A stretch of 64,000 nt of DNA from JBBRYW01 sp038253945. Its GTDB lineage: Bacteria; Actinomycetota; Thermoleophilia; Gaiellales; Gaiellaceae. The position numbers were made by a program, and so were the translations under genes. The stretch spans positions 62,001 through 126,000 of the forward strand of contig JBBSGR010000005.1 in NCBI GenBank assembly GCA_038253945.1. Direction: 5' to 3'. Below the pieces are notes generated by a model. That model worked only from the letters and a program-made list of their open reading frames with translations, was not told where the DNA came from and ran no database searches. The first letter of the stretch is position 1, and each line of letters opens with the position of its first letter. Below are positions 24,458 to 32,660 of this stretch, in pieces.

Positions 24458-25969
24458 CTAGAAGCGACCGTAGTTCGGAGCCTCCTTCGTCATCGTCACA
24501 TCGTGAGGGTGGCTCTCGCGTAGGCCCGCGGCGGTCACGCGGACGAAGCGGGCGCTCTTCAGCTCCTCGATCGTTGCCGCGCCCACGTAGCCCATCGCCT
24601 GCCGCACGCCGCCGACGAGCTGGTGGACGACGTTCCGCAGCGGCCCCTTGTAGGCGACACGGCCCTCGATCCCCTCCGGGACGAGCTTCCCGGCGTCATC
24701 CACGTCCTGCTGGAAGTAGCGGTCCTTCGAGTACGAACGAGCCTTCATCGCGCCGAGCGAGCCCATGCCGCGGTACTCCTTGAAGCGTTCGCCCTGGGAC
24801 AGGACGACCTCGCCGGGGCTCTCGTCGGTGCCGGCGAGGAGGGCGCCCAGCATGACGCTGTCGGCGCCCGCCGCAAGCGCCTTCGCGATATCGCCCGACC
24901 ACTGGACTCCGCCGTCCGCGATCACCGGCACGTCGTACGCGGCGGCCGCCCGCGCGCAGTCGTAGACGGCCGTGACCTGCGGTACGCCGATACCGGCCAC
25001 GACGCGGGTCGTGCAGATGCCGCCTGGTCCTTGCCCCGTCTTCACAGCGTCGGCGCCGGCCGCGCAGAGAGCCTCGGTCGCCTCGGCGATCGACACGTTC
25101 CCAGCGACCACAGGAACGTCGAAGCGCGCCTTCAGCTCACGCACAGCCTCGACCACGCCGCGTGAGTGACCGTGGGAGGTGTCGACGAAGAGGACGTCGA
25201 CGTCCTGCTCGACGAGCGCCTCGGCGCGCTCGATGCCTTCCGTTCCGACGCCCACGGCAGCACCGACGCGCAGCCGGCCGCGCGCGTCCTTGGTGGAGAG
25301 CGGAAACTCGATTCGCTTGGAGATGTCCTTGACCGTGATCAGGCCCCTGAGACGGCCGTCCAGATCGACGACGGGCACCTTCTCGACCTTGTGGCGATGG
25401 AGGACCTCGCGCGCCTGCTCGAGCGTCGTCCCGACGGGAACGGTCACGAGGTTGCGGCTCGTCATGAGGTTCGCGACGGGCTGATCTTTGTCGTCCTCGA
25501 AGCGCAGGTCGCGGTTCGTCAGGATGCCCACGAGAATCTCGTCCTCGTCCGTGATCGGCACTCCGGAGATGTGGTACGTCGCCATCACCGCGAGCGCGTC
25601 GGCGACGCGGGCGTGCGGCTGCAGGGTGACGGGCTCGACGATCATCCCTGCCTCGGAGCGCTTCACCTTATCCACCTCGGCGGCCTGGTCGGTGACGGCG
25701 AGATTGCGGTGGATGACGCCCAGACCGCCTTCACGGGCAAGCGCGATCGCGAGGCGAGCCTCGGTGACCGTATCCATCGCCGCGGAGAGAAGGGGGATCT
25801 CGAGCGAGATGGTGCGCGTCAGGCGTGTGCGGGTCGACGCCTCGCTGGGCAGCACGGAAGACTCCGCCGGGACGAGCGAGACGTCGTCGAAGGTGAGACC
25901 CTCCTTCGCGAACTTCTCCTCGAGCGCGAGCAGGCGCTCGAGCTCGATCTTCCCGACCTCGAGCGCCAC
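24458..25969 (-). CDS. guaB: Inosine-5'-monophosphate dehydrogenase
   Basis: 503 residues from the GTG at 25969 (the frame is open much further upstream but with no family similarity). 'GLTFDDVSLVPAES' opens the barrel, and a CBS pair is inserted ('ATYHISGVPITDEDEILVGI', 'HRHKVEKVPVVDLDGRLRGL'). The catalytic Cys lies in 'GQGPGGICTTRVV' and the mobile flap near 'GRVAYKGPLRNVV'. It oxidises IMP to XMP with NAD+, feeding GuaA encoded next. Cytosolic. Confidence 0.96.
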   Translation of the reverse strand: MALEVGKIELERLLALEEKFAKEGLTFDDVSLVPAESSVLPSEASTRTRLTRTISLEIPLLSAAMDTVTEARLAIALAREGGLGVIHRNLAVTDQAAEVDKVKRSEAGMIVEPVTLQPHARVADALAVMATYHISGVPITDEDEILVGILTNRDLRFEDDKDQPVANLMTSRNLVTVPVGTTLEQAREVLHRHKVEKVPVVDLDGRLRGLITVKDISKRIEFPLSTKDARGRLRVGAAVGVGTEGIERAEALVEQDVDVLFVDTSHGHSRGVVEAVRELKARFDVPVVAGNVSIAEATEALCAAGADAVKTGQGPGGICTTRVVAGIGVPQVTAVYDCARAAAAYDVPVIADGGVQWSGDIAKALAAGADSVMLGALLAGTDESPGEVVLSQGERFKEYRGMGSLGAMKARSYSKDRYFQQDVDDAGKLVPEGIEGRVAYKGPLRNVVHQLVGGVRQAMGYVGAATIEELKSARFVRVTAAGLRESHPHDVTMTKEAPNYGRF

Positions 25970-26040
25970 CCGCTTTAGACCGCTCCTCTCAACCTCCGAC
26001 GATCCTACCAACCGGGTTCGACGGCACAGACTCCGACGCG

Positions 26041-27366
26041 TTAGCTCCCGCCCGGGACACTCGCCAGCGCCCGCGCGATCTCTAGCACGCTCGAGCTGCC
26101 CGCAGACTGGAATGCCACGTAAACGCCGTGTCGGAGCAAGAAGCCCGATGAGTCGCCCAGCGCGAGGATCCTTCCTTCGGGCGGCACGAGAGCAGCGGGC
26201 ACCCGGGCCCAGTAGGCTGGCTGCGGCTGGCTCGACTCCATTAGCTGCACGTACTCGCCGGAGAAGTCGGGATCGCCGTTCGGCTTCGTCTCGCCGTAGA
26301 AGAAGGTCACTCCGGTGCCCGAGGTCGGCTCGGGCCCGGCATTCGCCGCATAGGTCGTCGCCAGGGTCTGACGCTCGATGCGAACGAGCTCGAGGCCGCG
26401 GAACGCGGATCCGAGCCAGAGAGCACCCGGGAGCGTGCTCGCTACCTCGGTCGCCTTGAGCTCGGTCGAGCCGATGTCGACCTTGAAGCCGCTGCTCTCC
26501 CGCTCGTCCTTCGGCAACGGCCTCGGTCGGCTGAAATCCGCGGCTGCGCGAGCAACCGTCTCGATCGAGAGCACCTCGATGTCGTCGCCGGACTGCGGAC
26601 GGATCAGAAGCGGCCGGAGGGTCTCCTTGTCGAGCGCCACCCGCTCCGTCTGGCCACCCTCGGCGTCGAGCTCGAGCCAGACGACCGGTCTGCCGCCGAC
26701 CGTGCCTTCGCCGACGCGGCGCGCAGTGCCCTTGGCCAGGGCCTCGCGGTAGCCGTCGATGAAGCCGGCGAGCGCGGGGTTGATGGGCGGCGGCGGTCGC
26801 GGAATCGTGCGCGGCGCCGTCCCGTTCCGACCATCCTCGTTGCAGCTGACCCTCGCCTTCGTCGCCTCGACCGGGTGGGCTGCGATCCATGCGCAGTCGT
26901 AGACAGGGCCAGCGGAGGTGAAGCCGCCCTCAGGCGTCAGGAGGTCCTCGCCGGTCAGCTGCCCGCCCGTGCGGAAGAAGGTGTGCTCGAGCTCGCGCGC
27001 GCCGTCGTACCAGGTCTCGATCGTGATTAGCTGCGGAACCTCCTGACCGGTTTCGACGTCGATCAGGCTCCGGCCGCTCGGCACGCGAACAACCGTGTGG
27101 AGCACCGGGCCGTTGCCGACCGCCGCCAGCGCACGCTCGACGAAGGGGTGACCGCCCCGCTGCCAGGGTGCCAGGAGCAGCAGTGTGGCCGCGACCGCAA
27201 CCGCTGTCCCGGTCAGGAGCAGTCGCGGCAGGAGGAGCCGGCCTCGGCTCCGGGGTGCCAGCTGCGTCGCCGAGATCGCGTCCGCGATCGCGAGCAAGTC
27301 CGGCTCGGTCGCGAACTGCTCCACGAGCTCGGCGTCGGCGAAAGCGCTCAGATCCGTTGTCTTCAT
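26041..27366 (-). CDS. Single-pass membrane protein coupled to an ECF sigma factor
   Basis: 441 residues. A cytoplasmic N terminus (about 45 residues) precedes one membrane helix 'LLLTGTAVAVAATLLLLAPW'. A long extracytoplasmic beta-rich domain follows ('VLHTVVRVPSGRSLIDVETG', 'PVVWLELDAEGGQ', 'LKATEVASTLPGALWLG'), similar in style to lipoprotein-carrier-like sensor domains found next to actinobacterial sigma factors. Its ATG overlaps the sigma gene stop (ATGA), so an anti-sigma or sensor partner role is likely. The zinc anti-sigma HxxxCxxC motif is absent. Ends 70 nt before guaB. Confidence 0.65.
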   Translation of the reverse strand: MKTTDLSAFADAELVEQFATEPDLLAIADAISATQLAPRSRGRLLLPRLLLTGTAVAVAATLLLLAPWQRGGHPFVERALAAVGNGPVLHTVVRVPSGRSLIDVETGQEVPQLITIETWYDGARELEHTFFRTGGQLTGEDLLTPEGGFTSAGPVYDCAWIAAHPVEATKARVSCNEDGRNGTAPRTIPRPPPPINPALAGFIDGYREALAKGTARRVGEGTVGGRPVVWLELDAEGGQTERVALDKETLRPLLIRPQSGDDIEVLSIETVARAAADFSRPRPLPKDERESSGFKVDIGSTELKATEVASTLPGALWLGSAFRGLELVRIERQTLATTYAANAGPEPTSGTGVTFFYGETKPNGDPDFSGEYVQLMESSQPQPAYWARVPAALVPPEGRILALGDSSGFLLRHGVYVAFQSAGSSSVLEIARALASVPGGS

Positions 27367-27881
27367 GGTCTCATTCCTCTCTCCTCGAGCTCCGCCCGCA
27401 GGGTCTGCAGCGCCCGGGATAGGCGCATCCGGCAGGCCGCCTCGCTCGTGCCGAGCCGCTGCGCGATCTCGGCATAGGGACGGCCCTCGAGCAACTTTCC
27501 GACGACGACTTCCTGCTGCGACTTCGGCAACCGGGCAATCGCGCGGTGCAGGGCCTCGGCAACGAGGGAGCCGTAATCCGATTCTGAGACCCGCTCTGCG
27601 CGCGCCTCCTCGAGTGAGATCACTTCCGCCGGCAGGCTCGTCCTTCGTCGCGCAGCATCCGTGAGGCGTCGCTGCGCAACGGTGTAGAGCAACGCGAGCA
27701 CCGGTTTCGCGCCTGGTTTGAACCGCTCGAGCGCCCGCACCGCGTCGGCGAAGACGAGCTGAACTACGTCCTCGGCTTCCTGCCTCGTCTCGGTTCGGCG
27801 GCGCACGTACCGGTACACCTGTGCGTAGTGCCTACGGAAAGCGGACTCGGCAAGATTGGCCACACCCTGTCTCTCGGGCAC
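27363..27881 (-). CDS. ECF-type RNA polymerase sigma factor
   Basis: 172 residues. Region 2 is 'FRRHYAQVYRYVRRRTETRQ' through 'AEDVVQLVFADAVRALERF', and region 4 is 'IARLPKSQQEVVVGKLLEGR' with HTH 'PYAEIAQRLGTSEAACRMRL'. There is no sigma-1 or -3 region, so it belongs to the extracytoplasmic-function group. It redirects RNA polymerase to a small regulon. It is translationally coupled to the membrane protein downstream. A 9-bp inverted repeat containing GGAAC lies 24 bp upstream of the start. Confidence 0.9.
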   Translation of the reverse strand: MPERQGVANLAESAFRRHYAQVYRYVRRRTETRQEAEDVVQLVFADAVRALERFKPGAKPVLALLYTVAQRRLTDAARRRTSLPAEVISLEEARAERVSESDYGSLVAEALHRAIARLPKSQQEVVVGKLLEGRPYAEIAQRLGTSEAACRMRLSRALQTLRAELEERGMRP

Positions 27882-27904
27882 CTGAGGGAAACGTAACGGG
27901 CCTT

Positions 27905-27927
27905 CAGCGGAACCGGCCGTTCCGCTG
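27905..27927. promoter_or_regulatory. 9-bp inverted repeat upstream of the ECF sigma gene
   Basis: CAGCGGAAC-CGGCC-GTTCCGCTG, perfect arms around 5 nt, between the PfkB stop and the sigma start. Both strands carry GGAAC, the usual ECF -35 core, so it may be a promoter/operator; it may equally terminate the kinase transcript. Confidence 0.4.
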
Positions 27928-27961
27928 GAATCCCTCGCGGACGCGGCGCGGCGGCGGCCCG

Positions 27962-28915
27962 CTACGCGGCGACGCGGTCGAGCTCGACGAGCTCGACGTT
28001 CGCCGCGAGGCGATCGACCTCGCGCTGCGGGAAGCGCCCGGCACCCACCTCCAGCGTGGCGGCGGCACCCGTCGCGACAGCGCTGCGAAGCGCGTCGTCG
28101 ACGCTCTGCTCCGCGAAGCGGGCGGCCAGAAACCCCGCCAGCAAGACGTCTCCGGAGCCGACCGGCGATACCGGCTCGACGAAGGGAGCGCGGGCGTGCA
28201 GCCGCCGAATCGCCCGGTCCTCGCGAAACAGGCCGAAGCAGCCGGATGCCGCCGTGATCAGCACGTTCCTCGGTCCGAGCTCTCCGACCGTGTCGAGCGC
28301 GGCCACGAAGTCCTGCTCGTCCTCGAACTCCTGTCCCGCGAGGCCCTCCGCCTCGCGCTGGTTCGGCGAGACGAGGAACGGCTCGGCCTCGACGCCCAGG
28401 TGCAGGGGCTCGCCGTCGGCATCGAGCACGGTCTGAACGCCGAGCCGGTTCAGATCACGGATCGCGTCGGCGTAGAAACCGGCTTCGACGCCGCGGGGCA
28501 GCGTCCCGGCGAAGACGACGGCGTTCGCGCCACGCGCGAGGTAATGCAGCTTCTCCCGCAGCAGCTCGAGCTCCGCCGCCTGCACGTACGGGCCCCACTC
28601 GTTGATCTCGGTGTACGTGCCCGCCATGTCGTCCACGACCGCGGTCGACGTACGCGACTCTCCCTCGATTCGCACGAAGTCGTTCAGGATCGCCTCGCTC
28701 GTCAGCTCCTCGATGATCCGCGTGCCGGTGCGTCCGCCGGCGAGTCCGGTCGCGACCACGGGCACGTCCAGTCGCTTGAGCGCCCGGGCGATGTTGATCC
28801 CCTTTCCACCCGCGAGCGTGAGGCTCTCGCTCGAGCGGTGACGCTGGCCAGGCTTGAAGTTCGGCACCGTCAGCGTCCGGTCGACGGCCGCGTTCAGCGT
28901 GACCGTGACGATCAC
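27962..28915 (-). CDS. PfkB-family sugar kinase, 1-phosphofructokinase-like
   Basis: 317 residues from the GTG at 28915, with GAGGA upstream. 'VTVTLNAAVDRTL' and 'LAGGKGINIARALKRLDV' are the start blocks of the FruK/LacC branch (1-phosphofructokinase, tagatose-6-phosphate kinase). The C-terminal signature 'PVGSGDVLLAGFLA' has the catalytic Asp, with GSGD in place of the more usual GAGD. It would phosphorylate a phosphosugar with ATP in the cytosol. No PTS genes are near, so the exact substrate (fructose-1-P or tagatose-6-P) is open. Confidence 0.85.
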   Translation of the reverse strand: MIVTVTLNAAVDRTLTVPNFKPGQRHRSSESLTLAGGKGINIARALKRLDVPVVATGLAGGRTGTRIIEELTSEAILNDFVRIEGESRTSTAVVDDMAGTYTEINEWGPYVQAAELELLREKLHYLARGANAVVFAGTLPRGVEAGFYADAIRDLNRLGVQTVLDADGEPLHLGVEAEPFLVSPNQREAEGLAGQEFEDEQDFVAALDTVGELGPRNVLITAASGCFGLFREDRAIRRLHARAPFVEPVSPVGSGDVLLAGFLAARFAEQSVDDALRSAVATGAAATLEVGAGRFPQREVDRLAANVELVELDRVAA

Positions 28916-28925
28916 GACGCATTCC

Positions 28926-30083
28926 TCACGAGACCCAGCCCCAGACGCGATGCACGGTACGACCCGCATACCACGACAGACGGCCGGCGACTCCGGGTCT
29001 CGCGATCGAGCGAGCGGCCACGAGCGGCCTGGAGCCGAGCAGGCGGCGCCCGTCGTAGATCCGTACCACGCCGAGCCGCTCGCGCCGCCTCACCGGAAGC
29101 GAGACGCGAGTCGGAGCTACCACGCGCTCGGTCAGCGGCCGTCCGAGCTGCACCACCCGGACGAGGGGTCGGCTCGGCACGAGGCGGACGGCCCTGCGGC
29201 CGTACTGCGTCTCGACCCGCGCGTAGGTGACGCGTCCGTCCACCAGCAACGTCGGACGATAGCGCGCGATGCCCCACTTGAGCAGCGCCTCCAAATCAAC
29301 GTTCCGCGCGTCCCGGGAGGGGCTGCCGATCAGCGTCGCGTAGATCGTTCCGCCGGCACGGCGGGCTGCCGCGACCTCCGACCAGCCGGCGATCGACGTG
29401 TGGCCGGTCTTGACGCCGATCACGGCGGGGAAGGTCGAGAGCAGGTCGTTCCAGGTGTGCAGCACCCGGCCGCCGGCGATCGTTGCAGTTTGCTGCCGGA
29501 CGATCGCTCTCACGGACGGCTTCCGCATCACGAGGCGCGCGAGCCGCGTCACGTCGTCCGCGCTCGAGACGTGGCCCGGCACGTCGAGCCCGTCCGGGCG
29601 GGCGAAATGGGTGTCGGCGAGCCCCAGAGCCCTCGCGCGGCTGTTCATCAGGCGCACGAAGGCCTCCCGGTCACCGCGCCCGACGTACAGCGCGAGTGCG
29701 TTCGCTGCGTCATTCGCGCTCTGGATCAGCGCGGCCTTTACGAGGTCCCGGACGGTCAACCGCTCGCCCGCCGAGAGGCCGACCGTCGATCCCTCGATGC
29801 CGACAGCCCCGGAAGAGACGGTCACGACGTCGTCGAGCCGTGCACGCTGGAGCGTCACGAGCACCGTCATCAGCTTCGTGATGCTCGCAATCGGCAGACG
29901 CGCGTGCGGGTGCTCTGCGTACAGCACGCGGCCGGTCGCGCCGTCGACGACCTCGACCGCCCGCGCCTGCGCGTGCGGCGGCGTCGCGCGCGCCCCGACG
30001 AGCGCCGCGAGCAGCGCCGCGAGCAGAGCCAGGCGCCGCGGGCGTTCGACTCTCCTCGAAGGAGAGGCCTGCCCCCGGATCAC
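28926..30083 (-). CDS. Serine-type D-Ala-D-Ala carboxypeptidase (penicillin-binding protein, S11)
   Basis: 385 residues from the GTG at 30083, which overlaps the pyrF stop (GTGA). An Arg-rich N-terminus with a hydrophobic segment ('LALLAALLAALVGA') is the export signal. The catalytic triad motifs are SxxK 'ASITKLM', SxN 'QSANDAANALA' and KTG 'GVKTGHTS'. It removes terminal D-Ala from peptidoglycan stem peptides outside the membrane. A C-terminal domain of about 120 residues ('RVVQLGRPLTERVVAPTRV') follows, as in DacA-like enzymes; no membrane-anchoring helix is obvious at the end. Confidence 0.9.
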   Translation of the reverse strand: MIRGQASPSRRVERPRRLALLAALLAALVGARATPPHAQARAVEVVDGATGRVLYAEHPHARLPIASITKLMTVLVTLQRARLDDVVTVSSGAVGIEGSTVGLSAGERLTVRDLVKAALIQSANDAANALALYVGRGDREAFVRLMNSRARALGLADTHFARPDGLDVPGHVSSADDVTRLARLVMRKPSVRAIVRQQTATIAGGRVLHTWNDLLSTFPAVIGVKTGHTSIAGWSEVAAARRAGGTIYATLIGSPSRDARNVDLEALLKWGIARYRPTLLVDGRVTYARVETQYGRRAVRLVPSRPLVRVVQLGRPLTERVVAPTRVSLPVRRRERLGVVRIYDGRRLLGSRPLVAARSIARPGVAGRLSWYAGRTVHRVWGWVS

Positions 30084-31000
30084 CAGCCGGAGACGGTCCA
30101 GACCTCGCGCCGCAGGCGCGCGGCCTGTTCGCCCGCGGCCGTCCGCCAGTCTCCGCCGAGCGAGCGAAAGGCATAGATGACCGAGCGCGCAGCGTTGACG
30201 AGAGCACTCGCGGGGCCGCTCGTGAAGGCGCGCGCGACGTCCGCCGGCGTCGCACCCTGCGCTCCCACGCCGGGCAGCAAGAGCACGGCCTTCGGCAGCA
30301 GGCGGCGAGCCTCGCCGACGGCTCGGGGATGCGTGGCGCCGACGATGGCGCCGACGCTCGAGAGCCCGCGCTCGCCCACGAGATCCTCGCCCCACTCGGC
30401 CACGAGCATCGCCACGTGCTGCCAGAGCGGGCGCCCGTCTGCGACGATCAGGTCCTGCACGTCGCCGCCGGCATTCGACGTCTTGACGAGGCAGAAGAGT
30501 CCGGAGCCCTCGCGTCGACAGGCGAGGAGCAGCGGTTTGAGCGATTCGCCGCCGAGATACGTGTTCACGGTCAGCGCATCGGCGAGCGGCTCGTCGCGGA
30601 CGCCTTCATGCCGTTCGAGGTAGGCCGCCGCGTACGCTCGCGCGGTCGAGCCGATGTCCCCGCGCTTCGCGTCCACTATCACCAGCAGGTCGGCCGACCG
30701 CGCGTACGCGCACACGTCCTCGAACGCTCTGATGCCGTCTGGGCCGAGCGCCTCGAAGAAGGCGATTTGCGGCTTGACGGCCACGACGTACGGAGCGGTC
30801 GCGTCGACGATCCCCCTGCAGAAGCGCTCGAGCGCTGCCGCCGCTTCGGCCCGCCCGTAGCTGGTCTCGCCGCGCAGCTCTACGGGAAGCAGCTCGAGCC
30901 TGGGATCGAGACCGACGACGAGCTGGGTTCGCTTTCGCTCCACGGCTTCAGCGAGCCGATCGGCGAAGAGCGCGGTCGCGACCACGCCTCGCGCTTCCAT
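30080..31000 (-). CDS. pyrF: Orotidine-5'-phosphate decarboxylase (class 2 type)
   Basis: 306 residues. 'QLVVGLDPRLELLP' and the catalytic 'VIVDAKRGDIGSTARAYA' (Lys-Asp network) are diagnostic. 'VLLLPGVGAQGATPADV' near the C-terminus forms the phosphate loop. Length is that of the longer PyrF class common in actinobacteria. It makes UMP from OMP, the last pyrimidine step; pyrE, which supplies OMP, lies 490 bp upstream on the same strand beyond the HU gene. Confidence 0.95.
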   Translation of the reverse strand: MEARGVVATALFADRLAEAVERKRTQLVVGLDPRLELLPVELRGETSYGRAEAAAALERFCRGIVDATAPYVVAVKPQIAFFEALGPDGIRAFEDVCAYARSADLLVIVDAKRGDIGSTARAYAAAYLERHEGVRDEPLADALTVNTYLGGESLKPLLLACRREGSGLFCLVKTSNAGGDVQDLIVADGRPLWQHVAMLVAEWGEDLVGERGLSSVGAIVGATHPRAVGEARRLLPKAVLLLPGVGAQGATPADVARAFTSGPASALVNAARSVIYAFRSLGGDWRTAAGEQAARLRREVWTVSGW

Positions 31001-31049
31001 GAGCCCAAGGCTAACCGCGCAGGCAGTCGCCCGTCACCTTCACCCTTCG

Positions 31050-31083
31050 GGCGGAGGGGCCGCGCCCTGGCAGCCCCTCCGCC
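31050..31083 (-). terminator. Hairpin downstream of the HU gene
   Basis: GGCGGAGGGGC, 12-nt loop, GCCCCTCCGCC: perfect 11-bp GC-rich stem, 56 nt beyond the HU stop and upstream of pyrF. No T-tract follows. Likely stops the highly expressed HU transcript. Confidence 0.5.
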
Positions 31084-31138
31084 GCCTCAAGAGGCCGGGT
31101 GGATCCGAGGGCCGCCGCGGCTCGGCCCGCGCCGCGGG

Positions 31139-31417
31139 CTAACCGCGAACGGCGCTCTTCAGCGAGCTGCCCGGCGAGAACCGCGGCACGGTCGCGGCCG
31201 GGATCGTCACCTTCTGCCCCGGATTTCGGGGGTTGACGCCCTGGCGTTCGGCGCGATGTGCGGTCGAGAACTTTCCGAAGCCCGTGAAGGTGACGGCGTC
31301 ACCGGACTTCAGCGCGTCGGTGATCGACTCGAGCACGGCATCGACAGCCTTGCCCGCGTCCCGCTTCGACAGCCCGCTCTTCTGTGACACACGATCGACG
31401 AAATCCTGCTTCGTCAC
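31139..31417 (-). CDS. hup: HU-family DNA-binding protein
   Basis: 92 residues. GTG start with GGGAGGAGAGG upstream. The family layout is intact: 'MTKQDFVDRVSQKSGLSKRD' helices, 'VTFTGFGKFSTAHRAERQGV' strand, and the DNA-bending arm 'NPRNPGQKVTIPAATVPRFS'. A dimeric nucleoid protein that bends DNA. It lacks the long basic Lys/Ala-rich tail seen in mycobacterial HU. Flanked by weak 5-bp and strong 11-bp hairpins, so probably its own transcript. Confidence 0.95.
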   Translation of the reverse strand: MTKQDFVDRVSQKSGLSKRDAGKAVDAVLESITDALKSGDAVTFTGFGKFSTAHRAERQGVNPRNPGQKVTIPAATVPRFSPGSSLKSAVRG

Positions 31418-31486
31418 AAGCCTCTCCTCCCGTTGCGGTAATCAAAACCCACGATTGCCGGACCCTAGCAGGGTGACGCTTTCGGC

Positions 31487-32041
31487 TCAACCATGCGGGT
31501 TTGCGGCACTTTTGTGCGTTTTGAGCAGCTCATCTGCGAGGAAGAGCGCGCGCAAACGGACCGCTTGCCGGGCGAGAGCGTCCGCGCCTCCCTCCTCCCG
31601 GTCGACCACGCAAACTGCCGTCTTGCACTCCAGGCCGGCGTCCCTCAGTACCTCGACGGCCTCCGCGGCGGCACCGCCCGACGTGACGACGTCCTCGACG
31701 AGGCAGACCCGCTCCCCGGGCTCCCAGACGCCCTCGAGCCGGTTTCCCGTGCCGTGTCCCTTCATCTCCTTGCGAACGATCAAGAACGGCAGTCCGGACG
31801 CAAGCGACGCTGCCGCGACGAGTGCGACCGCTCCGAGCTCCGGGCCTGCGAGGCGCTCGGCGTCCGGCTCCAGCTCCCGCACCGCGTCGGCGATCCGTCC
31901 ACCGAGAGCGCGCAGCAGATCGGGCTGTGTCTCGAAGCGGTACTTGTCGAGGTAGTAGCGCGACCGGCGGCCGGAACGGAGGACGAAGTCGCCTTCCAAG
32001 TACGCGTGCTCGCAGAGAGCCGCGGCGAGCGCGTCAGTCAC
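31487..32041 (-). CDS. pyrE: Orotate phosphoribosyltransferase
   Basis: 184 residues. The PRPP-binding signature is 'VCLVEDVVTSGGAAAEAVEV', with 'LAGPELGAVALVAA' and 'LIVRKEMKGHGT' (catalytic Lys loop) also present. It converts orotate and PRPP to OMP. The GTG start at 32041 overlaps the stop of the small upstream gene by 8 nt, so it is part of a three-gene unit with the roadblock-like protein. Confidence 0.94.
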   Translation of the reverse strand: MTDALAAALCEHAYLEGDFVLRSGRRSRYYLDKYRFETQPDLLRALGGRIADAVRELEPDAERLAGPELGAVALVAAASLASGLPFLIVRKEMKGHGTGNRLEGVWEPGERVCLVEDVVTSGGAAAEAVEVLRDAGLECKTAVCVVDREEGGADALARQAVRLRALFLADELLKTHKSAANPHG

Positions 32042-32234
32042 GCGCGACGTGGAGGATGTCCCGCCCGAACGGCAGCAGCAGCTGGGCGTCGACGTGAGTG
32101 TCGGGGAGGGACACCATCGAGCAGTCGTCGTACAGCAGGTCGACGCGCTCTTTGCCGCCCCGCAGCCGCCGGACAGCGGCGAGGACCGCCACGGTCACGC
32201 CGGCGCCGAGACACAGGAGAGCGCTAGGCCGCAC
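32034..32234 (-). CDS. Small membrane-anchored hypothetical protein
   Basis: 66 residues: one N-terminal hydrophobic helix ('ALLCLGAGVTVAVLAAV'), a basic stop-transfer 'RRLRGGK', then an acidic-aromatic cytosolic tail 'ERVDLLYDDCSMVSLPD' and 'LLLPFGRDILHVARD'. It overlaps the roadblock-like gene upstream (11 nt) and pyrE downstream (8 nt). The tail pattern occurs in small proteins beside roadblock genes, which hints at a partner; this is inference. Confidence 0.5.
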   Translation of the reverse strand: MRPSALLCLGAGVTVAVLAAVRRLRGGKERVDLLYDDCSMVSLPDTHVDAQLLLPFGRDILHVARD

Positions 32235-32586
32235 CGGCGTGCTCGAGGTCAGGAGCGAGACCTTGCAAGCAGGACTTCAGGTCGTAGAGAATCAGGCCGC
32301 TGGTCGGCTCCGGCCCGGTCGTCGCCACGATCGCCCTGCCCCCGGCGCGGACGACGAAGACGCTGCCCGCACGCATCGCCACCTCCACCTGTGTGACCGA
32401 GGGAACACGTCGGCGCCGAATGCCGTCCGCCGACGCCAGCAGCTCGCGCGTCAAGCGCCCGATCTCGCGCGACCGCTCTGCGTCGAGAGTCGAGGAAACC
32501 ACCGCACCTTCCTCGTCCAGAACCGCCGCGGCCTCGACCTCAGTCGACATGTCCTCGAGGTCCGCGAGCGCCTGCATCGGCTCCAT
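32224..32586 (-). CDS. Roadblock/LC7-like domain protein
   Basis: 120 residues from the ATG at 32586. The pattern 'VEAAAVLDEEGAVVSSTL', helix 'RSREIGRLTRELLASADGIR', 'TQVEVAMRAGSVFVVRAGGR', 'AIVATTGPEPTSGLILYDLK' is the roadblock/longin alpha-beta fold used in MglB-like small GTPase partners and other switch systems. No GTPase gene is in the window. Overlaps the next small gene. Divergent from the YihY gene by about 75 nt. Confidence 0.6.
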   Translation of the reverse strand: MEPMQALADLEDMSTEVEAAAVLDEEGAVVSSTLDAERSREIGRLTRELLASADGIRRRRVPSVTQVEVAMRAGSVFVVRAGGRAIVATTGPEPTSGLILYDLKSCLQGLAPDLEHAGAA

Positions 32587-32660
32587 GGGCGCCAACGGTA
32601 ACACTCCTCGCCGCTGTCGAGCCGACGTCCGGCGACTGCCGCGAACGCCATACTCAGGCG

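Noticed and set aside
25970..26890. Upstream extension of the guaB frame by ~307 codons
   Set aside because: It runs antisense through the sigma-partner gene and lacks any IMPDH similarity; the enzyme begins near GTG 25969.
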